Shown here piece after piece: positions 49,967 to 64,000 of a stretch of 64,000 nt of DNA. Source of the DNA: Bugula neritina (taxonomy: Eukaryota > Bryozoa > Gymnolaemata > Cheilostomatida > Bugulidae). Within the stretch, counting starts at the first letter, position 1. The number at the start of each line of letters is the position of its first letter. The stretch is from the NCBI GenBank assembly GCA_964035545.1, contig OZ037769.1, positions 1 through 64,000 of the forward strand, written 5' to 3'. The position numbers and the translations under genes are program-made. The notes under the pieces are model-generated. The model saw only the letters and a list, made by a program, of their open reading frames with translations. It made no database searches and had not been told where the DNA came from.

Positions 49967-52900
49967 GAGCCTCTAGACTGTAGCTTTCTTGGCTTAGTGG
50001 TGGCTGAAGCTGCAGGAGTTTTATTCATTGATCTCTTGCCATGTTTGTGAGCTGTTGACCTGTGGTTCTGTTTACTCTCCAGTCGTTCTGCAGAATGTTA
50101 TGTGATAACACGTGAGATTAGAAACTGAATGCATCAGTCTATAAAGTTTAATATAGATATGCATTGGCTCACCTAAAAACTCAGTAGAGAGCAGGTCGGC
50201 ATCTTCTAACAGAGGGATATATTTTATTCCTTTGCCTTCACCTATAATAGTTTACAAAACCATATTCATTTTATAAATGTTAGCAAACTATACTTTTAAT
50301 TTGTGCTAAGCTTTGCTGTTACTGTCAAACAGTTGGTTAATCTGAGAGTGTGACTGCTGCTAGAAATAATTGCTGGAAGATGAGGCAAGTGAAACATTAC
50401 TGCTTACTGTAAACAGCACACGAGACAGCACTATCTGAAAGGAACGAGATAGCACAAGTTATTAAAGAGTGTGAGCTCACTTTCCACTTGCAGAAGGACG
50501 TAAACCTCCTTGTCTCTAAGAATCTCACTGGCATACTGGTGAAGATGTTCCCTCAAGTCTTTAGGGTTCCCAACGCAGTCACACAATTCTATTTCCGCTA
50601 AAATAGTTGTCAGTTCAATCATTTTCACTGAATGAACTAACCAGTATGAACTAACTAGTATGAACTAACCAGTATGAACTAACCAGTATGAACTAACCAG
50701 TATGAACTAACTAGTATGAACTAACCAGTATGAACTAACCAGTATGAACTAACCAGTATGAACTAACCAGTATGAACTAACTAATATGAACTAACCAGTA
50801 TGAACTAACTAATATGAACTAACCAGTATGAACTAACTAATATGAACTAACTAGTATGAACTAACCAGTATGAACTATGAACTAACTAGTATGAACTAAC
50901 TAGTATGAACTAACCAGTATGAACTAACCAGTATGAACTAACTAGTATGAACTAACTAATATGAACTAACTAGTATGAACTAACTAGTATGAACTAACCA
51001 GTATGAACTAACCAGTATGAACTAACTAATATGAACTAACCAGTATGAACTAACTAATATGAACTAACCAGTATGAACTAACTAGTATGAACTAACTAGT
51101 ATGAACTAACTAGTATGAACTAACCAGTATGAACTAACCAGTATGAAGTAACCAGTATGAACTAACTAGTATGAACTAACCAGTATGAACTAACTAGTAT
51201 GAACTAACTAGTATGAACTAACTAGTATGAACTAACTAGTATGAACTAACTAATATGAACTAACCAGTATGAACTAACCAGTATGAACTAACTAGTATGA
51301 ACTAACCAGTATGAACTAACTAGTATGAACTAATCAGTATGAACTAACTAGTATGAACTAACCAGTATGAACTAACTAATATGAACTAACCAGTATGAAC
51401 TAACCAGTATGAACTAACCAGTATGAACTAACTAGTATGAACTAACTAGTATGAACTAACCAGTATGAACTAACCAGTATGAACTAACTAGTATGAACTA
51501 ACTAGTATGAACTAACTAGAATGAACTAACCAGTATGAACTAACCAGTATGAACTAACCAGTATGAACTAACTAGTATGAACTAACTAGTATGAACTAAC
51601 TAGTATGAACTAACTAGTATGAACTAACCAGTATGAACTAACCAGTATGAACTAACCAGTATGAACTAACTAGTATGAACTAACCAGTATGAACTAACTA
51701 GTATGAACTAACTAGTATGAACTAACTAGTATGAACTAACCAGTATGAACTAACCAGTATGAACTAACCAGTATGAACTAACTAGTATGAACTAACTAGT
51801 ATGAACTAACCAGTATGAACTAACTAGTATGAACTAACTAGTATGAACTAACTAGTATGAACTAACCAGTATGAACTAACTAGTATGAACTAACCAGTAT
51901 GAACTAACCAGCATGAACTAACCAGTATGAACTAACTAGTATGAACTAACTAGTATGAACTAACTAGTATGAACTAACCAGTATGAACTAACCAGTATGA
52001 ACTAACTAGTATGAACTAACTAGTATGAACTAACTAGTATGAACTAACCAGTATGAACTAACCAGTATGAACTAACCAGTATGAACTAACTAGTATGAAC
52101 TAACTAGTATGAACTAACCAGTATGAACTAACCAGTATGAACTAACCAGTATGAACTAACTAGTATGAACTAATCAGTATGAACTAACTAATATGAACTA
52201 ACCAGTATGAACTAACTAATATGAACTAACCAGTATGAACTAACCAGTATGAACTAACTAGTATGAACTAACCAGTATGAACTAACTAGTATGAACTAAC
52301 TAGTATGAACTAACTAATATGAACTAACCAGTATGAACTAACTAGTATGAACTAACCAGTATGAACTAACTAGTATGAACTAACCAGTATGAACTAACTA
52401 GTATGAACTAACCAGTATGAACTAACTAGTATGAACTAACCAGTATGAACTAACTAGTATGAACTAACTAGTATGAACTAACTAGTATGAACTAACCAGT
52501 ATGAACTAACCAGCATGAACTAACCAGTATGAACTAACCAGTATGAACTAACTAATATGAACTAATCAGTATGAACTAACCAGCATGAACTAACTAGTAT
52601 GAACTAACTAGTATGAACTAACCAGTATGAACTAACTAATATGAACTAACCAGTATGAACTAACTAATATGAACTAACCAGTATGAACTAACTAATATGA
52701 ACTAACCAGTATGAACTAACTAGTATGAACTAACTAGTATGAACTAACCAGTATGAACTAACTAGTATGAACTAATCAGTATGAACTAACTAATATGAAC
52801 TAACCAGTATGAACTAACTAATATGAACTAACCAGTATGAACTAACCAGTATGAACTAACTAGTATGAACTAACTAGTATGAACTAACTAGTATGAACTA

Positions 52901-55900
52901 ACCAGTATGAACTAACCAGTATGAACTAACTAGTATGAACTAACTAGTATGAACTAACTAGTATGAACTGACCAGTATGAACTAACTAGTATGAACTAAC
53001 CAGTATGAACTAACCAGTATGAACTAACCAGTATGAACTAACTAGTATGAACTAACCAGTATGAACTAACTAGTATGAACTAACCAGTATGAACTAACCA
53101 GCATGAACTAACCAGTATGAACTAACTAGTATGAACTAACTAGTATGAACTAACTAGTATGAACTAACCAGTATGAACTAACCAGTATGAACTAACTAGT
53201 ATGAACTAACTAGTATGAACTAACTAGTATGAACTAACCAGTATGAACTAACCAGTATGAACTAACCAGTATGAACTAACTAGTATGAACTAACTGGTAT
53301 GAACTAACTGGTATGAACTAACTAGTATGAACTAACTAGTATGAACTAACCAGTATGAACTAACCAGTATGAACTAACTAGTATGAACTAACCAGTATGA
53401 ACTAACCAGTATGAACTAACCAGTATGAACTAACTAGTATGAACTAACTAGTATGAACTAACTAGTATGAACTAACTAGTATGAACTAACTAGTATGAAC
53501 TAACCAGTATGAACTAACTAGTATGAACTAACTAGTATGAACTAACTAGAATGAACTAACCAGTATGAACTAACCAGTATGAACTAACTAGTATGAACTA
53601 ACCAGTATGAACTAATCAGTATGAACTAACTAGTATGAACTAACCAGTATGAACTAACCAGTATGAACTAACCAGTATGAACTAACTAGTATGAACTAAC
53701 TAGTATGAACTAACTAGTATGAACTAACCAGTATGAACTAACCAGTATGAACTAACCAGTATGAACTAACCAGTATGAACTAACTAGTATGAACTAACTA
53801 GTATGAACTAACCAGTATGAACTAACTAGTATGAACTAACCAGTATGAACTAACTAGTATGAACTAACTAGTATGAACTAACTAGTATGAACTAACTAGT
53901 ATGAACTAACTAGTATGAACTAACCAGTATGAACTAACCAGTATGAACTAACTAGTATGAACTAACTAGTATGAACTAACCAGTATGAACTAACCAGTAT
54001 GAACTAACTAGTATGAACTAACCAGTATGAACTAACTAGTATGAACTAACTAGTATGAACTAACTAGTATGAACTAACTAGTATGAACTAACTAGTATGA
54101 ACTAACCAGTATGAACTAACTAGTATGAACTAACTAGTATGAACTAACTAGTATGAACTAACTAGTATGAACTAACTAGTATGAACTAACTAGTATGAAC
54201 TAACTAGTATGAACTAACTAGTATGAACTAACCAGTATGAACTAACTAGTATGAACTAACTAGTATGAACTAACTAGTATGAACTAACTAGTATGAACTA
54301 ACCAGTATGAACTAACTAGTATGAACTAATCAGTATGAACTAACCAGCATGAACTAACTAGTATGAACTAACTAGTATGAACTAACTAGTATGAACTAAC
54401 TAGTATGAACTAACTAGTATGAACTAACTAGTATGAACTAACTAGTATGAACTAACTAGTATGAACTAACTAATATGAACTAACCAGTATGAACTAACCA
54501 GTATGAACTAACTAGTATGAACTAACCAGCATGAACTAACCAGCATGAACTAACTAGTATGAACTAACTAGTATGAACTAACTAGTATGAACTAACCAGT
54601 ATGAACTAACTAGTATGAACTAACCAGTATGAACTAATCAGTATGAACTAACCAGTATGAACTAACCAGTATGAACTAACTAGTATGAACTAACTAGTAT
54701 GAACTAACCAGTATGAACTAACCAGTATGAACTAACTAGTATGAACTAACCAGTATGAACTAACTAGTATGAACTAACTAGTATGAACTAACTAGTATGA
54801 ACTAACTAGTATGAACTAACTAGTATGAACTAACTAGTATGAACTAACCAGTATGAACTAACTAGTATGAACTAACTAGTATGAACTAACTAGTATGAAC
54901 TAACTAGTATGAACTAACTAGTATGAACTAACTAGTATGAACTAACTAGTATGAACTAACTAGTATGAACTAACCAGTATGAACTAACTAGTATGAACTA
55001 ACTAGTATGAACTAACTAGTATGAACTAACTAGTATGAACTAACCAGTATGAACTAACTAGTATGAACTAATCAGTATGAACTAACCAGCATGAACTAAC
55101 TAGTATGAACTAACTAGTATGAACTAACTAGTATGAACTAACTAGTATGAACTAACTAGTATGAACTAACTAGTATGAACTAACTAGTATGAACTAACTA
55201 GTATGAACTAACTAATATGAACTAACCAGTATGAACTAACCAGTATGAACTAACTAGTATGAACTAACCAGCATGAACTAACTAGTATGAACTAACTAGT
55301 ATGAACTAACTAGTATGAACTAACCAGTATGAACTAATCAGTATGAACTAACCAGCATGAACTAACTAGTATGAACTAACTAGTATGAACTAACTAGTAT
55401 GAACTAACTAGTATGAACTAACTAGTATGAACTAACTAGTATGAACTAACTAGTATGAACTAACTAGTATGAACTAACCAGTATGAACTAACTAGTATGA
55501 ACTAACTAGTATGAACTAACTAGTATGAACTAACTAGTATGAACTAACTAGTATGAACTAACTAGTATGAACTAACTAGTATGAACTAACTAGTATGAAC
55601 TAACTAATATGAACTAACCAGTATGAACTAACCAGTATGAACTAACTAGTATGAACTAACCAGCATGAACTAACTAGTATGAACTAACTAGTATGAACTA
55701 ACTAGTATGAACTAACCAGTATGAACTAATCAGTATGAACTAACCAGTATGAACTAACTAGTATGAACTAACTAGAATGAACTAACCAGTATGAACTAAC
55801 CAGTATGAACTAACTAGTATGAACTAACTAGTATGAACTAACCAGTATGAACTAACCAGTATGAACTAACCAGTATGAACTAACCAGTATGAACTAACTA

Positions 55901-57448
55901 GTATGAACTAACTAGTATGAACTAACCAGTATGAACTAACTAATATGAACTAACCAGTATGAACTAACCAGCATGAACTAACTAGTATGAACTAACCAGT
56001 ATGAACTAACTAGTATGAACTAACTAGTATGAACTAACTAGTATGAACTAACCAGTATGAACTAATCAGTATGAACTAACCAGTATGAACTAACTAGTAT
56101 GAACTAACTAGAATGAACTAACCAGTATGAACTAACCAGTATGAACTAACTAGTATGAACTAACTAGTATGAACTAACCAGTATGAACTAACCAGCATGA
56201 ACTAACCAGTATGAACTAACCAGTATGAACTAACTAGTATGAACTAACTAATATGAACTAACTAGTATGAACTAACCAGTATGAACTAACTAGTATGAAC
56301 TAACTAGTATGAACTAACTAGTATGAACTAACTAGTATGAACTAACTAGTATGAACTAACTAGTATGAACTAACTAGTATGAACTAACTAGTATGAACTA
56401 ACTAATATGAACTAACCAGTATGAACTAACCAGTATGAACTAACTAGTATGAACTAACCAGCATGAACTAACTAGTATGAACTAACCAGTATGAACTAAC
56501 CAGTATGAACTAACCAGTATGAACTAACCAGTATGAACTAACCAGTATGAACTAACCAGTATGAACTAACTAGTATGAACTAACTAGAAACTGTTCAGCT
56601 TACCCCAAGGTGCAATTCCACACTTGCATCTAATTTCGTCCAACAAAGACACAGTCTTACAGTCAGGGTTAAAAACAGCTTCTTCGTGTGCTAGTAGAGT
56701 ACAATAAACTAGTAAAGTATTATATTATATACAGTGTATAGCATATACAGTATTATATTATATACAGTGTATAGCATATACAGTATTATATTATATACAG
56801 TGTATAGCATATACAGTATTACATTATATACAGTGTATAGCATATACAGTATTATATTATATACAGTGTGTAGCATATACAGTATTATATTATATACAGT
56901 GTATAGCATATACAGTATTATATTATATACAGTGTATAGCATATACAGTATTATATTATATACAGTGTATAGCATATACAGTATTATATTATATACAGTG
57001 TATAGCATATACAGTATTATATTATATACAGTGTATAGCATATACAGTATTATATTATATACAGTGTATAGTATATACAGTATTATATTATATACAGTGT
57101 ATAGCATATACAGTATTATATTATATACAGTGTATAGCATATACAGTATTATATTATATACAGTGTATAGCATATACAGTATTATATTATATACAGTGTA
57201 TAGCATATACAGTTTTATATTATATACAGTGTATAGCATATACAGTTTTATATTATATACAGTGTATAGCATATACAGTATTATATTATATACAGTGTAT
57301 AGCATATACAGTTTTATATTATATACAGTGTATAGCATATACAGTTTTATATTATATACAGTATTATATTATACACAGTGTATACCTGTAGTACTACACT
57401 ATATTTCACTCTGAGTGACTCACCCCCAAACTTCACTACAACAAACAT
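49967..57448 (-). CDS. CXorf65: CXorf65-like small protein, five exons, about 142 aa
   Basis: Exons 57424-57448, 56604-56690, 50481-50597, 50173-50241 and 49967-50097 join with matching phases and GT-AG sites. The protein starts MFVVVKFGAHEE and continues FNPDCKTVSLLDEI, ELCDCVGNPKDLREHLHQYA, VYVLLQVE and IKYIPLLED. It ends in a basic, Ser/Thr/Lys-rich tail. From memory this matches animal CXorf65 proteins in order and spacing: a short N-terminal strand, the N-x-x-C motif, an L-C-D segment, and a Y-V-x-K/Q-V strand followed by a V/I-P-L-L segment. The fold resembles a small ubiquitin-like domain, but the function is not known. Intron 2 is 6006 bp, nearly all a 14-bp repeat, and intron 1 holds a 33-bp repeat. 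The frame has no defect, so the gene looks intact. Confidence 0.82.
50632..56587. repeat. Giant 14-bp intronic minisatellite, about 425 copies
   Basis: The unit is TATGAACTAACCAG or TATGAACTAACTAG, with rarer variants ending CTAA, TCAG, CTGG, CAGC or CTAGA. It fills almost all of the 6006-bp second intron of the CXorf65-like gene, stopping about 11 bp from the donor and about 34 bp from the acceptor. Read in the gene's direction most units contain GTTAGT, a splice-donor-like hexamer. Variant patterns recur in longer blocks, for example near 54360-54560, 55070-55270 and 55340-55680. Confidence 0.97.
56715..57377. repeat. 33-bp intronic minisatellite, about 20 copies
   Basis: The unit starts ATTATATTATATACAGTG and continues TATAGCATATACAGT. 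It occupies most of intron 1 (56691-57423) of the CXorf65-like gene. Because 33 is divisible by three and the unit lacks stops in one frame on each strand, long false open frames appear on both strands. Confidence 0.97.
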
Positions 57449-57762
57449 GTTGGAAAGACCGCAGCTTGTCCAATAAACTTGAGGGGATTGGCAGCTGATA
57501 TGCAGCGATGTTATATAATATTTATTGGCAGCCAGTGATATAATGAGGCAGCAAACATTAAACAAGTAACCCAACACTTTGTACACAAAGAGAGAGCAGA
57601 CAGCGCTAGTAACTAGCCATTCTACAGTGTTAAACAAATTAGTGTTGAAGAAAACAAAGGGTAGTGCAGCTACAAACAATAGCAGTAGAAAGTAGACTGA
57701 ATTCCTAGCAAAACAGCATTGTGTATACTCAGGGGACTAGGGCAGCCTGTTCAATGTTCACA
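57449..57762. promoter_or_regulatory. Probable shared divergent promoter region
   Basis: About 315 bp separate the start codon of the CXorf65-like gene (minus) from a + strand ATG with a good splice donor at 57781. Neither minisatellite nor AT repeat invades it, unlike the flanks. No TATA box or known motif is recognised. Confidence 0.4.
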
Positions 57763-57780
57763 ATGAGTAAGGAGACTAAG
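57763..57780 (+). CDS. Possible tiny first coding exon (MSKETK) of an unknown gene
   Basis: ACAATGAGTAAGGAGACTAAG is followed directly by GTAAGC, a good donor, giving six codons in phase 0; an in-frame ATG nine bases upstream would add three. Candidate acceptors downstream are AATTACAG near 58846, which gives a stop after three codons, and CTTACAG near 58979, which gives NLQDREDNFL and stops after 17 codons. Neither yields a recognisable protein. It may be a non-coding RNA, or the gene may be very small. Confidence 0.3.
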
Positions 57781-57808
57781 GTAAGCTCCATTTGTCTACT
57801 GTACCATA

Positions 57809-58803
57809 TAGTAGTAGAGTAGAAAGTGTATACTATAGTAATAGAGTAGAAAGTGTATACTATAGTAGTAGAGTAGAAAGTGTATACTATAGTAATAGAG
57901 TAGAAAGTGTATTCTATAGTAATAGAGTAGAAAGTTTATTCTATAGTAATAGAGTAGAAAGTGTATTCTATAGTAATAGAGTAGTAAGTGTATTCTATAG
58001 TAATAGAGTAGAAAGTGTATTCTATAGTAATAGAGTAGAAAGTGTATTCTATAGTAATAGAGTAGTAAGTGTATTCTATAGTAGTAGAGTAGAAAGTGTA
58101 TACTATAGTAATAGAGTAGAAAGTGTATTCTATAGTAATAGAGTAGAAAGTGTATTCTATAGTAATAGAGTAGTAAGTGTATTCTATAGTAGTAGAGTAG
58201 AAAGTGTATACTATAGTAATAGAGTAGAAAGTGTATACTATAGTAATAGAGTAGAAAGTGTATTCTATAGTAATAGAGTAGTAAGTGTATACTATAGTAG
58301 TAGAGTAGAAAGTGTATTCTATAGTAATAGAGTAGAAAGTGTATACTATAGTAATAGAGTAGAAAGTGTATACTATAGTAATAGAGTAGTAAGTGTATAC
58401 TATAGTAATAGAGTAGAAAGTGTATTCTATAGTAATAGAGTAGAAAGTGTATACTATAGTAATAGAGTAGAAAGTGTATACTATAGTAATAGAGTAGTAA
58501 GTGTATTCTATAGTAATAGAGTAGAAAGTGTATACTATAGTAATAGAGTAGTAAGTGTATTCTATAGTAATAGAGTAGAAAGTGTATTCTATAGTAATAG
58601 AGTAGTAAGTGTATACTATAGTAGTAGAGTAGAAAGTGTATACTATAGTAATAGAGTAGAAAGTGTATACTATAGTAATAGAGTAGAAAGTGTATACTAT
58701 AGTAATAGAGTAGAAAGTGTATACTATAGTAATAGAGTAGAAAGTGTATACTATAGTAATAGAGTAGAAAGTGTATTCTATAGTAATAGAGTAGAAAGTT
58801 TAT
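57809..58803. repeat. 30-bp minisatellite, about 33 copies
   Basis: The unit is built from AATAGAGTAGAAAGTGTAT plus the variable end (A/T)CTATAGT; changes are mostly A/T and A/G switches at a few fixed sites. It begins about 22 bp after the donor of the tiny + strand exon. The unit is a multiple of three without a stop in one frame, so the 344-codon open frame across it is not evidence of a protein. Confidence 0.96.
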
Positions 58804-59101
58804 ACCATATAAATAAATTTATTTAATGACTCATCGTTTAATTACAGAGCATGTGTTGAATGAATTTGAAAAAAAGCTAAACGTAGCAGTCACACCACAG
58901 ATATAGTGGAACTAACACAACTTGAGATAAACAAGGAAATAGGCCTAAATATACAAATTAAATACAAATATGGCTTACAGAATCTGCAAGATAGAGAAGA
59001 CAACTTCTTGGCACATGATGTGAACAATACATGACTTATGATCATATTATGAGAGACCACTTCTTGTGCTGACTCAGATATTAATCTGCTGACCGGAGAA
59101 A

Positions 59102-59150
<49 letters not shown>

Positions 59151-59207
59151 GCTGTTTGTTTGATGTAGAGCAGGGTATATACAGGATGGGGTCAGAATTC
59201 TATTCTG
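58804..59207 (-). other. 3' flank of POLDIP2, with a two-way poly(A) motif
   Basis: AAATAAATTTATTT at about 58811-58824 reads AATAAA on both strands and could end transcripts coming from either side. It is 385 bp past the POLDIP2 stop. The rest is plain sequence with a GA repeat. Confidence 0.4.
59104..59149. repeat. (GA)n microsatellite
   Basis: An uninterrupted GA tract of about 45 bp lies in the POLDIP2 3' flank. Confidence 0.95.

Positions 59208-64000
<4,793 letters not shown>

Noticed and set aside
50632-56587. CRISPR array
   Set aside because: Direct 14-bp tandem copies without spacers, within an intron of an animal gene.
56709-57414. Two ~210-225 codon open frames of an 11-residue repeat on opposite strands
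   Set aside because: The 33-bp intronic unit is a multiple of three without stops in those frames, and it lies inside an intron of the CXorf65-like gene.
57792-58826. 344-codon open frame of a 10-residue repeat
   Set aside because: The 30-bp unit gives an open frame automatically; variation hits all codon positions and there is no ATG-led support.

Overview
This is the end of a eukaryotic, almost certainly invertebrate animal, chromosome. The left 10.35 kb is a telomere-type array of CCCCAAA, so the G-rich strand would read TTTGGGG towards the left end. This is not the usual animal TTAGGG. The animal assignment rests on two spliced genes I could reconstruct exon by exon (POLDIP2 and a CXorf65-like gene), a proteasome beta-2 pseudogene, decayed C2H2 zinc-finger exons and a tRNA-Cys. 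Nothing looks bacterial.

Layout. 1-10353: telomere array, noisy in the outer ~2.7 kb and nearly perfect inside. 10354-12300: AT-rich unique DNA. 12300-38900: a subtelomeric array of five related 4-6 kb units (A to E), two of which (B and C) form a nearly identical 6036-bp tandem duplication. Each unit carries the same series of short exon-like blocks on the + strand with splice signals. Several blocks are open in phase 0 across copies, so the units look like copies of an unrecognised small gene, some of them broken. Unit E holds a 343-bp inverted-repeat transposon (MITE). 39466-39950: proteasome beta-2 pseudogene. 40268-40810: a perfect GACTAA hexamer array. 41335-44133 and up to about 49.2 kb (minus): a decayed zinc-finger locus with several minisatellites. 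49544-49615: tRNA-Cys(GCA). 49967-57448 (minus): five-exon CXorf65-like gene. 57763 onwards (+): a tiny divergent first exon. 59208-64000 (minus): the last six exons of POLDIP2, running off the right edge.

The most striking feature of the right half is that nearly every intron is filled by its own private minisatellite, often starting right at the 5' splice site. In one POLDIP2 intron each 38-bp unit repeats the end of the exon plus the splice donor, giving about 14 copies of a donor-like site. In the CXorf65-like gene one 6006-bp intron is about 99% a 14-bp repeat. The long open frames seen in these arrays come from unit lengths and composition and are not proteins.

All calls come from reading the sequence and from remembered family sequences. 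No alignment or database search was run.
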